A DNA stretch of 64,000 nucleotides. Origin: Amoebophrya sp. A120. Lineage: Eukaryota; Sar; Dinophyceae; Syndiniales; Amoebophryaceae. The position numbers were made by a program, and so were the translations under genes. The notes beneath the pieces were generated by a model, which saw nothing but the letters and a program-made list of their open reading frames with translations, made no database searches and had not been told where the DNA came from. Positions 47,801 to 58,527 of this stretch are shown here, piece by piece; positions within the stretch are counted from its first letter, which is position 1; each line of letters opens with the position of its first letter. The DNA is taken from contig CAJINV010000004.1 in assembly GCA_905178155.1 (NCBI GenBank), forward strand, positions 6,383,923 to 6,447,922, given 5' to 3'.

Positions 47801-50509
47801 AGCATCACAAATTTCCAGACCCAGACATATTTGCATTTCATATCGCGCGCGCCTGCGCGTGCGCCGTCATCTGCAGCATCTCGTCCACGGCGGCGGAGCT
47901 CAACGTCCGCAGTATCCTGTGTAAAAACGTCCCCATCCCATGATGGTCAAGTTGCTCAATCTGCAACACAAATCTCCAAGCTTTGGGATTTGTGCATGAC
48001 AAGTTCCATCTGCAGTCTAGTGCTGGTTAGTAAGGGCGGTCGCATGAGAAAGCCACTTTCTCACCCTGGGTACAGCATTACAAATTCCAAAACACGATTG
48101 GGAAAGCCTCTGATGGAGATGCGCATTACAAATGTTCCCGTCCGTGCACATCTGCATGACAACTCTGGGGTTGGGACGATTTTACATTTAATACGCAGTC
48201 CCTCGGCCACGGAGCGCGCGGCGCTGGACGCGTACTCCCGCGCGGTGGTGGTGGGCGAGTAGCTCCCGTTGCTGATCTATCGACTACAAAAGTGTCTGGG
48301 TTTGGAAGGTTGCAACTTGCAATGCTAGCTCTCCATAGCATACCTAGGAAATCTGTATTGCATAGCCAACAAAATAAGTCGCAGCCTCTTTTGTACACGC
48401 AAAAACTACGCAGTTTCTCATGCGGCTTTCCTATGAGAAAGCGTTCTGAAAAGTTGCCATGCTGTGTTCCATTCGCAACTGTTTCCATCATCCACGTTTT
48501 AGCATCACAAGCTTCCAGGAGACCCAGACATTTTTGCAATCCATATGATCGACACCATGGACACCACGTCGCGGAAGTGCACCCGTCGGTTCGTCAAAAA
48601 GTCCTCGTTCTGGCTGTAGTCGACAAACACCCGGCCGTCCGGACTCTCCGAGCTCCCCAGCATCGGGTTGCCACCACGGACGCTCGTCGACGTCTCCCGG
48701 CTCGGGGTCGAGCTGTCATCTTCCTCCAGTAAGTCGCTGCTGTTTTCGTCGTTTGTCTGTTGGAACCAGGCGTGGCCCGGCGTCACAAACCCAAGGTCGC
48801 TCGTGTCATCGAACCGGTTTGTTTGATGACCGCCGTTTTCTTCCCTCGCGGGGTCGTCCATGTGAAGTAGATCTTCGCCCCCGCGGCGCAAGAGAAGATT
48901 GCCTTCCTCCGCATCATCATGTTCAACATCTTGAAACAGGTTTTTAATATTTTCCTCAACTGCTTTTTCATTTTTCAAATGCTCGGGCAGTGTCTCCGGG
49001 TCCCACTCCACCAGCTCCCCCTGCATCCGCCCCTCAGCCCGCTCGCGCGCGGCCCACTTGCCCCACGCCTGCACTTCCTCCGGCTCCATGTGGGAGTGCG
49101 TGCCCACCATGCGCGTTATCAACGCTTCGTCTTCCGGCCTGAAAGAAGGTATAAAAAATTTATTTCAACTTCTTGATCTTCTTCAGGGACTACTGTATTC
49201 TAAAACACTTTCAGCACTTACACCTCATGGCTTGTTCTAGTTCTACTGCTTGAAAATCTTATTTTCAGCACAACAAGGCTCCCAACTACACCGATCACTG
49301 CTTCCCGCAGTTGTTGACCAACTCCAACATCATTGTTGTAGTAAATGAAAACTATAACCATAGATAAACTATACAGCAATTCCCCCCCGTTCGTAAATTC
49401 TTGAATTTCCTGTTTGGTTTTGGGGTCCTGCAGGATTTTTTTCGTTTCCGCCAGTGCTTTCTCAAATGCAAAAGTGTCTGGGTCTGGAAGATTGCTACAT
49501 TTGTGATGCATGTCTGACATGACTCAAGAATCTGTGATGCATGGGCGCCAAACGGTCTTCTTACCTGTCATGCAAAAACGCAGCTTGCCATGCGGAACAC
49601 GCAACACATGGGAGCCCAAAAATTTGTCATGCGTGGCTCCGTATTGCAGTGGAACTCTCATTCACTTTTAGCATTACAAGTTTCCAGACCCAGACACATT
49701 TGCAATGCATACGCTTTCTCCTTGTGTTTCGCCTCCTGTCGCTCCCGGCGGCGCCTGGCTTTCTCCTTCTTGGCCAATTTTGCGATCCTCTCCTGCTCCA
49801 GTCGGGCTGCGGCTTCGGCCGTAGTAGTTCTTGAGGTAGAAGACTCCTGTAGTCCCGCCACGGTACTGCTACTGGTTATCATACCGCTTGTTAAACCCTC
49901 CTCCGAGAGGACGGAGGAAGAGGACTCTCGGGACAAAACCGAGTCCGCACTGACGCTTACCCCTCGCGCCGCCGAGGCTGCTGCGCCCGGCAGAAGGTCG
50001 CGCTCGTGGTCCGCCTCCTCGGGCGCGGCTGACGGAGATGGTTCAGCTGGTACTTCTTTTCCTACTATTCGTTCGTGAACATCAAGAAGACCGGCAGCTT
50101 CATCCACCGCCGGCTCAAAAGATGAGGTGTTCCTAGGCCCAGGAACAACGGGCGGTGCGTTGTAGATGCTTGTATCCTCCTCAACGACAGTGTCGTTTTT
50201 GTTACCGTTTTTGCAACTAGCGGCCTCTCCCTCCGGGTGAACTTGTACCTTTTCAGCAGCGGTGGCGGAGGCGGAAGTAGGTGTCGCATTTATTCTAGTG
50301 GAAGAAACCATTGTTGCGTTCTTGCTGCCCTTGACGCTGTTTGTTGCAAGAACCGCCGCTTGTTCTACGTTTCCACCGTCTGCGCTGCTTTCGGAGGAGG
50401 AGGAGGAGGAGTGATCTCCGCTCGAGGTTGTTTTCCGCATCGGGTCGAGGCGAACGAGTCGAGAAAACTTTTCGTCTTCCGTCGCCGCTGCTGTTAGATA
50501 ATTGTCCAC
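44898..50509 (-). CDS. Single-pass membrane protein with C-terminal CAP/SCP domain
   Basis: Eight exons broken by two GT-AG introns (45926-46135, 49139-49374) and five IEs. From the first in-frame ATG (50440) the coding length is 3765 nt, 1254 aa; the frame is open to about 50540, so the real start is uncertain. The N-terminal half is acidic and disordered, then a coiled coil (EQERIAKLAKKEKARRRRER). One transmembrane helix (FLSTVGFLLWFGLVLSVFIFAAL) precedes a region ending in a CAP-like domain: KAFNYARDLATGKKAFEH, CLSQWLKSDAHRPAVL, FQELAVGVYAGERCG, VCVVLFLQ. CAP proteins bind lipids and are usually extracellular, so a type II topology fits. Why a CAP domain is tethered to a long cytoplasmic coiled coil is unknown. 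Confidence 0.6.
45926..46135 (-). other. GT-AG intron in the CAP gene
   Basis: 210 nt, GTTCTACGAC to CTACTTCCAG. Joins TEFYY to SNFIKNRSKL. Confidence 0.65.
47292..47542 (-). mobile_element. Introner element 12 (family H)
   Basis: 251 bp with a strong inverted repeat (gtgttacaatctcaaacgtt at the left, its near complement at the right). Ends tatagcccgctc / caagtcata; perfect duplication gtcag. Removal gives NRAALTVDPEEYRS. Confidence 0.85.
47588..47842 (-). mobile_element. Introner element 13 (family A)
   Basis: 255 bp. Ends tatcaagtgcaaaaatg / gcatttcata; perfect duplication tcgcg. Removal gives HAQARATFMYDWFQ. Confidence 0.87.
47913..48193 (-). mobile_element. Introner element 14 (family D)
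   Basis: 281 bp. Ends tatcctgtgtaaaaacgtcc / ttacatttaata; perfect duplication cgcag. Removal gives SVAEGLRTLSSAAV. Confidence 0.87.
48278..48545 (-). mobile_element. Introner element 15 (family A)
   Basis: 268 bp. Ends tatcgactacaaaagtg / gcaatccata; perfect duplication tgatc. Removal gives VSMVSISNGSYSP. Confidence 0.87.
49139..49374 (-). other. GT-AG intron in the CAP gene
   Basis: 236 nt, GTATAGTTT to CTTTCAG. Joins NGGELL to PEDEALITR. Confidence 0.65.
49460..49711 (-). mobile_element. Introner element 16 (family A)
   Basis: 252 bp. Left end tctcaaatgc is a one-base variant of the usual tatcaaatgc; right end gcaatgcata. Flanks tgctt / cgctt; alternatively an exact 8-bp match gctttctc can be read. 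Removal gives HKEKALAETKKIL. Confidence 0.8.
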
Positions 50510-51607
50510 CTCGGCCGAAGTTAATCGAGTCGGATAAAATCTACCCGACGTAGAAGTTCGCGACGTGCGGAGTTAGGGCGCTTACTAACTCACTTTTAGG
50601 GGGGTAGGTGGAATTGCAAAGCCGACAGGGTGGGTCAAATCGTCGCGCTGCTGGGGTTTACAGACATTAAACCAGGATTTGCTTCTCGAACAACTTTTGG
50701 GAAGGGTAAAAAAATTATCTGGGTTTTACGTTTAGACGTCAAAACGCACAACGTGCGAGTAGCGATATCGATATCGTTAAAATTGTCTGGGTAATACAGT
50801 GTAAAATCAGCGTAAAACTAGCGCTTATTTTTCTACGAATTTTTTTTCCTCACTAAGAAGGGAGATGAACGGTGTCCGAATCAAATAGATGTTTCTTCAA
50901 GGGGTAGTATTTGTTTCTAGTACTCTTACTTTTCTAGACAACTTTCAAAAGAACATCAACATAGGTAGTTGGTAACAAATCTCTACTTGTATCTGGGGGT
51001 AAATATAATCATCTGTCAGCTCTATTAATGTCACATCTTTTTTGTCTACTTTTCATGGTTCAATGAGGTCCTGTCGTTTTTTTTGGGAGGAGAAATGGAA
51101 AATTGAAAAAAAAAAATGTCCGCCGAAAAACCAAACTGATAGAAAACAACTTGTAGATCCAGCAAGCTTTCAAATGTGCGGACCGTGTACTGAAATTAAT
51201 TTCCCGACTTGATGCATGTGCGCACGTCTACTTCCGGATCCGATTTGATTGGATTTCGCTTGTTACTTTAGGAGCAAAATACGCGATCGTATGTTGTATT
51301 TTTGTTTTCATAAACCGATGACTTCGTTCAGATCGTGACAGAAATTTTCTCAATTTTGGAATGATGTCCAGTTGCAACAGAAGTTATTTGCATATCCTGA
51401 TCGGAATTTTGTACTTTGAAATGGAATTCTCCTGTATGCGTTTTCTACAAATGTGTTCTTCGAATCGCGTTCTTCGCCAGGTGAGAATATTCAGGGTTTG
51501 CTTATTTCCGTGGATAACAAATGCGCATCCTCTTCTCTGTATACTAAAGTACCTGGTGGCGTACTAGCATCAACAAACAATTGCAATAATCGTCCGCCTA
51601 ACCAACT
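50510..51607. other. Intergenic stretch
   Basis: AT-rich spacer between the CAP gene and asd. The 5' exon of the CAP gene may reach into 50510-50545. Nothing else seen. Confidence 0.5.
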
Positions 51608-54306
51608 CTATGCCCCTAGATTTCCGGCGTTGACCTTGAAAAACATTTCTGCGATCAGAACCGCGTTCAAGGCCGCGCCGCGGAGTAGCTGATCGCCGAC
51701 GACAAAAAACTCAATTCCGTTGTCAAAAACCTCGCTCTTGCGGATGCGGCCGACCTGAAAATTATGATTTACGGCAATGTAGAGTTTCTGTTTCGATCTG
51801 CAATAATAGTGCATGACAAACTGGTTTTAAAGAACTTGTCCTCATCCAGTACTACTTACAACACCAAAGCAACAGACTTGACTTCCTCAAAAGTACCGTC
51901 GCAGGCCAAAATTGGCTGATTGTGTACTTGATGTGAAGAAGATGAAGATGAATGCAAACTGAATCTATGTCTGTACCTGCACTTTGTCCTTGTTCGCGGC
52001 GAACACGGGCATGGGGTACTCGTTTTCGTCGAGATTGTCCACGACGTCTATCATATGTAAAAACGTCCACACCCCATAATCAAGATGGGGAATCGGCTAG
52101 ACAAGTCCACGAGTTTTGGCTGTTTCGCATGACAAATTTGGCACCGCAGTGTAGTGCTGTTTGAGGTAGTTCGGCAGCATCACAGATCTAGTATATCATG
52201 CTGATTGGCGCATTACAAATTCCAAAACACGACTAGAGACTGCCTCTCATGTGTCTCCGCATGAGAAACATTCTCAGCATGCAGATTTGCATGACAACTC
52301 TGGGGTGGGGACGTTTACACAGGATAACGTCAAAGACGAACTCGTCCGCTTTCTCCGTCAACAACGAGCGAGCATTTTCCGCATTCACTACCGGATTTCC
52401 TCCCCCATCCTCAAACTCCAGCACCACCGTCATTGCGTGGGCCCGCATGGTATCCTGTGCAAAAGTATCGCACTCGTAGTAATTGCAGTCATGCATAACA
52501 AATTTTTTTCTGAAGCTAAATCCGCATTACAGATTTTATTTCTCATGCTGAGGAAACTTGTAATGCATTTATACGAGTACGATACTTTTGCAATGCATAC
52601 ATGGTGGGCACGCGCACCGCAGTGCAGCTGATCTTCATGTCGTCTCCCGCACCGAGGATTTTTTTCGTTTCCCAGGACACCTTCATCTCTTCTTTGGTGT
52701 AGCCGTTCGGCTGCGGCTTGTCGATGTGGGGGATGGCGTATGGGAGTAAACAACTCCCCGTCCCCCTCAAATGTATCGCTTGAACAGCAATACAAACACT
52801 AGAACCCGTGGCGTCGATGCATGACAAATCTATGTAGTTCTGTTTAGGCAGCTTCCAGAATCTGTCATGCCAACAGTGCAACAAGGCAGCGAGAGCGACT
52901 GGGTTTGGAATTTTGCAGGACAAATGAGGGAGAGGACGGCGAGTTGTGCATTGTCATATCACGTTGCCGATCAGTGGGTGGGCGAAATCGTTCTTGGTCA
53001 CGCCCCGCTTTTGCTGCACCGCGTTGTTCTCCTTGTAGTGGTCGTGGACAATTTGGTACAGTGGGTCATCTACTTCCGATTGTTCTTCCACTTTCTTCTT
53101 CTTCTCCAGTGAATTTTTCTCCCCGTACAGCGTCATCTGCTCCTCCAGTATCCAGGAAAAAAAACTGTGTAAGTGTAACTTTGTAGGAAAACAGCATCAC
53201 AAGTTCGTTTTGCATTACAGGGAAAACCTGTCATGCCCAGCTAGCACATGGAAACACGCATGAAAGTTGCCGATGATGCACATCCAGCATGACAAGCTTA
53301 TACTATTTTGCATTTCCTGCATCACAGACTTACACTTACACAGTCTTTTTCTTGCATATCCAGCTCCTCCATCCCCCCCTTCCCGGCCCCCGACGCCGCC
53401 TGGTACGTCGACACCAGCATCCTCTTGATTTTTCCGAATTGCTGGGTCAGCGGCGCGATGATCAGCGCCATAATCGCCGTCGTGCAGTTCGGGTTCGCGA
53501 TCAAAACGTTTTTCTTCAAATCGTATTTTTTCTCCTTATTCAAAAGGAGATCCCGCTCCCCGTTGATCTCCGGGACGATAAGGGGGATATTCTCGTCGTA
53601 CCGAAAAGCGGAGCTGTATGAATTGCAAAAGTGTCTGGGTCTGGATGAATGCAAGTCTGTCATGCTTGTCTGGCATGCCTCGAGAATCTGTGTTGCATAG
53701 GCACGAAAAGGCCCTCTTCCCTGTCATGCAAAAACGCAGTTTGCAATGCGGAATACGTAAGACATGGCAGCCAAGAAATTTGTCATGCATAGCTGCGTAT
53801 GGCAGTGCGTCTATCATACACTTTTAGCACTACAAGTTACCAGACCCAGACATATTTGCATTTCATAAGCTGTTGTCGATGACGATCAAGTCCGGATTCA
53901 GTTTGTGTAACTGGGGAACATATTCCTTCGCCCAATCGCCGGAGGTTGCGAGCAGCACGACGTTGCAGGTGTTCGCCACTTCCTCCGTGTTGTACTCGGT
54001 AATCGTGAGGAAAGGCGTATTGTCGTCGGCTTTCAAGTTTTCCGTTTTCACTTTCTTCCCCGCACTGCGCCCACTGGCGTAGAGCTTTACGGTTAGATTT
54101 GGAAGGTTCTTCTTATCGAAAAGCTTCACCATCTCCATCCCGACCGCGCCCGTCGCGCCGACAATGCCGACGGTGATGGACGTTGCCGTTTGCGCCAGCG
54201 AGGAAGGGGGGCTTACCATGGCTGGCGATTTTTGCAAGAAAGAGGCGAAGGAGATAGTAAAGGGTAGAGATGTAGTGAAGAGAAAAACTGTGCGAAAAAA
54301 AAGCAT
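51608..54306 (-). CDS. asd: Aspartate-semialdehyde dehydrogenase
   Basis: NADPH-dependent reduction of aspartyl phosphate to aspartate semialdehyde, in the route to lysine, threonine and methionine. Seven exons (54306-53868, 53611-53359, 53143-52959, 52733-52600, 52445-52327, 52043-51977, 51754-51608), 1344 nt, 447 aa. Motifs: [16 protein letters not shown] (dinucleotide binding), [33 protein letters not shown] (catalytic Cys), [42 protein letters not shown] (base His) and [15 protein letters not shown]. Several are restored only after removing IEs, which strongly supports the exon model. The first 45 residues ([19 protein letters not shown]) precede the domain and could be an organelle-targeting or signal sequence; an internal Met follows at about residue 30. 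Five IEs and one GT-AG intron interrupt it. Confidence 0.92.
51755..51976 (-). other. GT-AG intron in asd
   Basis: 222 nt, GTACAGACATAG to AATTTTCAG. Joins NKDKVQ to VGRIRKSEV. Confidence 0.8.
52049..52326 (-). mobile_element. Introner element 17 (family D)
   Basis: 278 bp in asd. Ends tatcatatgtaaaaacgtcc / cacaggata; perfect duplication acgtc. Removal gives [14 protein letters not shown]. Confidence 0.88.
52451..52599 (-). mobile_element. Introner element 18 (family B)
   Basis: 149 bp in asd, the shortest IE. Ends tatcctgtgcaaaagtatcg / caatgcata; perfect duplication catgg. Removal restores RVPTMRAH, which holds the active-site His. Confidence 0.9.
52739..52958 (-). mobile_element. Introner element 19 (family E)
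   Basis: 220 bp in asd. Ends tatgggagtaaacaac / cattgtcata. Flanks tggcg / tcacg are poorly matched, yet removal restores GNVIPHIDK. Confidence 0.82.
53149..53358 (-). mobile_element. Introner element 20 (family I)
   Basis: 210 bp in asd. Ends tatccaggaaaaaaaactg / cttgcata with an inner inverted repeat ctgtgtaagtgtaa; perfect duplication tccag. Removal restores GMEELEEQM. Confidence 0.87.
53617..53867 (-). mobile_element. Introner element 21 (family A)
   Basis: 251 bp in asd. Ends tatgaattgcaaaagtg / gcatttcata; perfect duplication agctg. Removal restores IDNSSAFR, a hallmark of the enzyme. Confidence 0.92.
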
Positions 54307-54922
54307 TAAGTTGCGTTTGCGTTTTTTTTTTAGTTGTCGTGCTATGGGTACTACACCGCCCGAGGGGATTCGATTTTGGTGCGTGGCACCTAAGTACGTC
54401 GTGGAGCAGAGAAATCGATCGGAATTGTTGTTAGCTTAAGCTTTCCTTACCTTCGAAGATTAGACCATGAAACTAACAGGCGTGCCTTTTTTGGTGCAAA
54501 AAAAGTGCGATCAAAAGAGGTGAGAAAAAGCGAGAGCTCAAAAACGGCGATCATCAGCTGAGGATCTTGTTCGGGGATCTCTTCCTCTTCTTTTAAAACC
54601 AAAAATGCAGCAAGACCTCGACGAACAGCGCAACGCCACCAAAAGCGCGAAACCATCAATGAATGTTCGCTAATGTCAATTCCACACTGAATTCTCGAAA
54701 ACATCAGGCACCACAGCCCGAAAATTGCATCAAACCTGTTCGAAACTCCTGAATTCTCGAGAGCAGCTCAGCGAATTGATTATCAAGTCTGACTATATTC
54801 TTTTGAAAAAGAACCGGTTAATAAGTAGATGTATTCTCGACAGAAAACAAGAACCTCCACAAAGACCCCTCGTAGACAACTAGACGCAGCCCGACACAGT
54901 GAAGAACTTCTGTCTCTCCCCA
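54307..54922. other. Intergenic stretch
   Basis: About 600 bp between the asd start codon and the next gene's stop codon; the asd promoter should lie here. No recognisable signal seen. Confidence 0.5.
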
Positions 54923-56669
54923 CTACATATCCGTCATTTTCACGATGGTCTGCGGCCCGAGATCCAGCCCGCCCGGCTCGCCTTTCCTCTTTTTCTTCCT
55001 GTCTGCCGCGGACTTGTGGTTCCACCCCTCCCGCATGGCGAGTTCCTTCCTGACGCCCTCCTGGTACTTCAAGTACTCCTGTTCGCCCATCAGCTTCCGG
55101 CCCAGCGTCTTCCCTATTTTGTCCTGCATCCAGCTGTTTTCCTTCGGGTTGGACTTTATGTCCTCGAACTTCACGCTCTGCATCCACTCCGACAGCTCGC
55201 GCTTCTGCCGCGTGTAGAACTTGACCGTTTTCTGGAAGTCGTGCTCGTAGTCGTACCGCTGAAAGGTTTTTATCTGGTGCGTAGGGTACTCTGCGGCTTT
55301 TCGCCGGAGCTCCTCCAGTATGAGAGTGCACAACCCCAGCATCTCCCCCTCATTTGTATTGCATGAACAGCATATACAAATACCAGCACACATGGAGCTT
55401 ATGCGTGACAAATTCATCGTCCGCCTAGTGTAGTACTGTTTGGGCTTCCACCGGAATCTGTCATGCAAACAGTGCCACAGGGAAGCCCTTGCCCTTGGAT
55501 TTGGGGTTTTGCATGACAAATGAGGGGGAGGGAGAGTGGTGCAATCTCATATCCAGCATGGCGGCTTCTTTCGTGCTTTCTATTACCACCTCGTCCTCCG
55601 GGGACACTTCGAGTGGCTTGGCCCTGGGAGTTTGTTTGTCATGCAGAATTGGCTATGATAGAAAAGTTTCTCTTGCACTATATCGATATCCTTATCCATA
55701 TGCACCACATCTAGGAAACAAATCCAAATAAAACAGCAGCTAGTAGCGTAAGATAATTCTATACTTCAGGTACATCCTTATCAGGGCTTCTTCGAGCCCC
55801 GGACGTACAATTTTGTCCATCCAGTCAAACTGATCCTATCAAATGCAAAAGTGTCTGGGTCAGGAAGTTTTCTAGATTTGTCATGCATATTTTCCATGAG
55901 CCATGATGTCTGTGATACATGCCGTAGCATCACAGATTTTTAGAAGGCTTTGTGATACCTCTACCGCATGAGAAATGCCCTCTCCACGTAGGACAAACGC
56001 GACCCCTCTTGCTGGTCATGCAATGCAAATTTTTTTAGAATCCACAGACAGCATCACAAGTTGTGACCTTCCAGACCCAGACACTTTTGCGGTTGATAGA
56101 TCCCACGTGTATTCGATGGCGTTAAAAAACGCAAATCGGTGGTTGTTGGTCGCCCAGGCATTGGCGAGACAGCAAATCTCGTGCAGGAAACTGACGTAGT
56201 ACATCACCTGCGGGACGTCGCTGAAAAAAACTTTACTCATGATGCCGCCGATCTGGTGATAGTTTGGATTTTGTATTGCAAAAACACAAGTAGAAAACCG
56301 TTTTCTCATGCAGTGCTTTCATCATCAACAACCAGTCAAAAAAGCTGTTCGAGCTATTCATACCAGATTGAAGAAGATCATGACGCACAGCGCGACATAC
56401 ACCGGCCCCTGCGCGAATTTCTGCACCGTGGCGTACGCGAGGAGTAATATCGTTGACACGGCGAAGAACAGCAACACCATGATCACGATGTCCGCCGCGC
56501 CATTGATCCCGTTCGACCGGAATATCAGCACGGCCATCACGTCGAGGAAGAGCACGACCAGGCCGGTCAGGGTGTTGAGGGCGGCGTAGGTGAAAAGGTA
56601 GATGACGGATGTGATGTAGAGCTCCAGCTCATTGTGCTTCTGCTCCTCTAGGGTTAAACCTTCGGGCAT
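54923..56669 (-). CDS. Multi-pass membrane protein with basic C-terminal tail
   Basis: Five exons (56669-56364, 56252-56099, 55831-55765, 55623-55552, 55313-54923), 990 nt, 329 aa. Two GT-AG introns (56253-56363, 55624-55764) and two IEs. The first 170 residues hold about four hydrophobic helices (YITSVIYLFTYAALN, LVVLFLDVMAVLIF, IVIMVLLFFAVSTILLLAYA, VYVALCVMIFFNLIGG). The soluble tail is Lys/Glu-rich and helical (KFYTRQKRELSEWMQ), ending RKKKRKGEPGG. The last block may contact nucleic acid or membrane lipids. I recognise no family. A TTG 9 nt upstream of the ATG is also in frame but not needed. Confidence 0.6.
55319..55551 (-). mobile_element. Introner element 22 (family E)
   Basis: 233 bp. 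Ends tatgagagtgcacaac / gcaatctcata; perfect duplication tccag. Removal gives AAMLEELRRKAAEY. Confidence 0.88.
55624..55764 (-). other. GT-AG intron
   Basis: 141 nt, GTATAGAATTATC to AACTCCCAG. Joins IRMYLK to AKPLEVSPED. Confidence 0.65.
55837..56098 (-). mobile_element. Introner element 23 (family A)
   Basis: 262 bp. Ends tatcaaatgcaaaagtg / gcggttgata; perfect duplication gatcc. Removal gives IEYTWDQFDWMDK. Confidence 0.88.
56253..56363 (-). other. GT-AG intron
   Basis: 111 nt, GTATGAATAG to TATCACCAG, phase 0. Joins MIFFNL to IGGIMSK. Confidence 0.7.
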
Positions 56670-57151
56670 GGTGGGCAAATGTTACGTCGCGGGCTGTTGC
56701 CCGTTCTACTTTCCTGCCCGCCACCTTCTGCACGTCGTACTCGACACGCCCACTCTCCGCTAGTTTTTCCAACCGCGGTGGACGCAAGCGCCTGCGCGAC
56801 CGCCCACGCGGAGTTGCATAAGCAAAGGCTCACAGCTTAACTTTATTCTCGGACTTAGTATGGGGATGCGCTTGGAAAACTAAGAGCACAAGTACACCTG
56901 TTTCGGAGCGGATTTGTGCCAGTGATTTACACGTTCGCTCGATTGAAATGCGTTCGCAATCAGGCATGACGCGCACGAAAGACGACCAGCACATCCTCTC
57001 ACTAAAACTCGCTCCAGCCCACGCTCCCAAATCTCGCTCGATCTCTCTTCTCTCTCCGCAGCATTTTGCTGGGCAAGTTTTTACGAAAATAATGCTTCAG
57101 TTGCGTTGGCGGGCTGACGTTTCACGACGAAAATACGGACGCCGCCAGCGA
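56670..57151. other. Intergenic stretch
   Basis: 480 bp upstream of the membrane-protein gene; its promoter should lie here. No signal recognised. Confidence 0.5.
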
Positions 57152-58246
57152 TTACAAAAATGGACCACTTTCGGTGACGAGAATTGTATGCTTCTTCGTG
57201 GGGTCTTTAGGTGGATGTTTGTGACTCGATACTTCTGTCAGAATTCGTTCAGTAAATTTGTGCATGGCAGCCGGAGCTGCATCAGCACGAATAAAGTACG
57301 GCTCTAGCCCCTGTGACTGCCGCCGGTCAAAAGCGAGCCCTTCATCAGATTTCCACCGGAAGTACGGGTAACGCACGCCGTTACGCTCGGAATCTGACAG
57401 GATGATTCCGCGGCGCACTATTGCTTCTTGCGGAATCAAGCCTATGTAGTGCAGCTTCGCCGGGTTCCGTCGCGCAGGTACGAGCCAGATGAAAAGCTCG
57501 ATGTCATCGCTGGTGTCAAACGGAACGTTGACGCCGGCAACGACCTTTGTCATGCTAGTTTGGATTCCGGCTGCGGAGTGAGTCAGATACGACCTTCGCA
57601 ATACGGTTTTCACTCCTCGCAGTAAGGCGTTGGCCCGCACGTCGCCGGCACCGTAGACCGCAGGAAACACTATCTCCTCGAACACAGGGAGCTGCATGAG
57701 TTGTGCAATCATGTCGCAGCGGTGCTGAACAATGGCGTTCGGCGCTGCGGTCTGCATGTGCTCAAAAAGCGGCTTGGCTTTCGCAGCGTAGTGCTCGTGT
57801 AAATCCATCAGCCGCTTCCGAAGCTCAGCTGCTCCATCCGCCTCGGTCATGTCGATCCGGGCCGTCGACTCCAGTCGAACGCTGCCTACAACGCGATCCT
57901 TGAACACGAAAATGCTGTTTCTCGCGGGGGACGTCACCAGGTAGGGCGCGTCACGCCACCACTGCGAAATACTGGCGTTGCGCATGCGGCAGAGGATTCC
58001 CGGTCGTCCCGGCATGTCACAGGCAGCGCGAACGGTGTTGCGAATTTGCATCCCGACCCAGGACCCGTCCGTGGCGCGCAGACCCGTCTTCGGTCGCATC
58101 AGAAACGGAAATCCAGTGCCACCGGGCATGGCAAAGAATTCTAGGTCGGGTGCGCAGCGCTTCGCTACCTCCAGAAACCACACGTAGCCATGCGCCTGCT
58201 GCAGGCGCCGAGCATTTCCCGCTGACCGCACTTGTGACCGCAGCAT
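57152..58246 (-). CDS. Tandem paralogue 1: organelle-like N-terminus, possible nuclease-fold protein
   Basis: 364 aa, single exon, ATG at 58246. The N-terminus (MLRSQVRSAGNARRLQQ) is basic and resembles a mitochondrial targeting sequence. Conserved blocks shared with the next two genes: WFLEVAKRCAPDLEFF, MPGGTGFPFLMRP, WVGMQIRNT, and later DDIELFIWLVPARR, LHYIGLIP, RYPYFRWKSDEGLAFDRR, GLEPYFIRAD. The layout of an acidic N-terminal helix, a G-G-x-x-x-x-x-R-P strand and a W-x-x-x-Q strand recalls PD-(D/E)xK-type nuclease folds, but the usual catalytic Asp and Lys are not visible. The fold is a guess; paralogy is clear. Confidence 0.55.
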   Translation of the reverse strand: MLRSQVRSAGNARRLQQAHGYVWFLEVAKRCAPDLEFFAMPGGTGFPFLMRPKTGLRATDGSWVGMQIRNTVRAACDMPGRPGILCRMRNASISQWWRDAPYLVTSPARNSIFVFKDRVVGSVRLESTARIDMTEADGAAELRKRLMDLHEHYAAKAKPLFEHMQTAAPNAIVQHRCDMIAQLMQLPVFEEIVFPAVYGAGDVRANALLRGVKTVLRRSYLTHSAAGIQTSMTKVVAGVNVPFDTSDDIELFIWLVPARRNPAKLHYIGLIPQEAIVRRGIILSDSERNGVRYPYFRWKSDEGLAFDRRQSQGLEPYFIRADAAPAAMHKFTERILTEVSSHKHPPKDPTKKHTILVTESGPFL

Positions 58247-58527
58247 GACTTTCTTGCTAACATTTCATCCTAATTCAGAATCACACAGACAAATGTTATT
58301 TGCGCAGGAACTCTCTCCCCGGCGCCCCTCTCTCACTCGTCCGTCTCCGTATTTTTACATTCCCTGGGGAGTCAAGAATATGTAGAACAGCCATTCGCTC
58401 ATAAGATGCAAGGGCCTAAATTTGCAACCCTGCGACAGACAGCGAGGCAGATTTCGTGCGACCACGATGAACTAATTTCCTGTCGCAGCAATTCACAAAA
58501 CACGAACGTGACTCCGGTTGTCATGTG

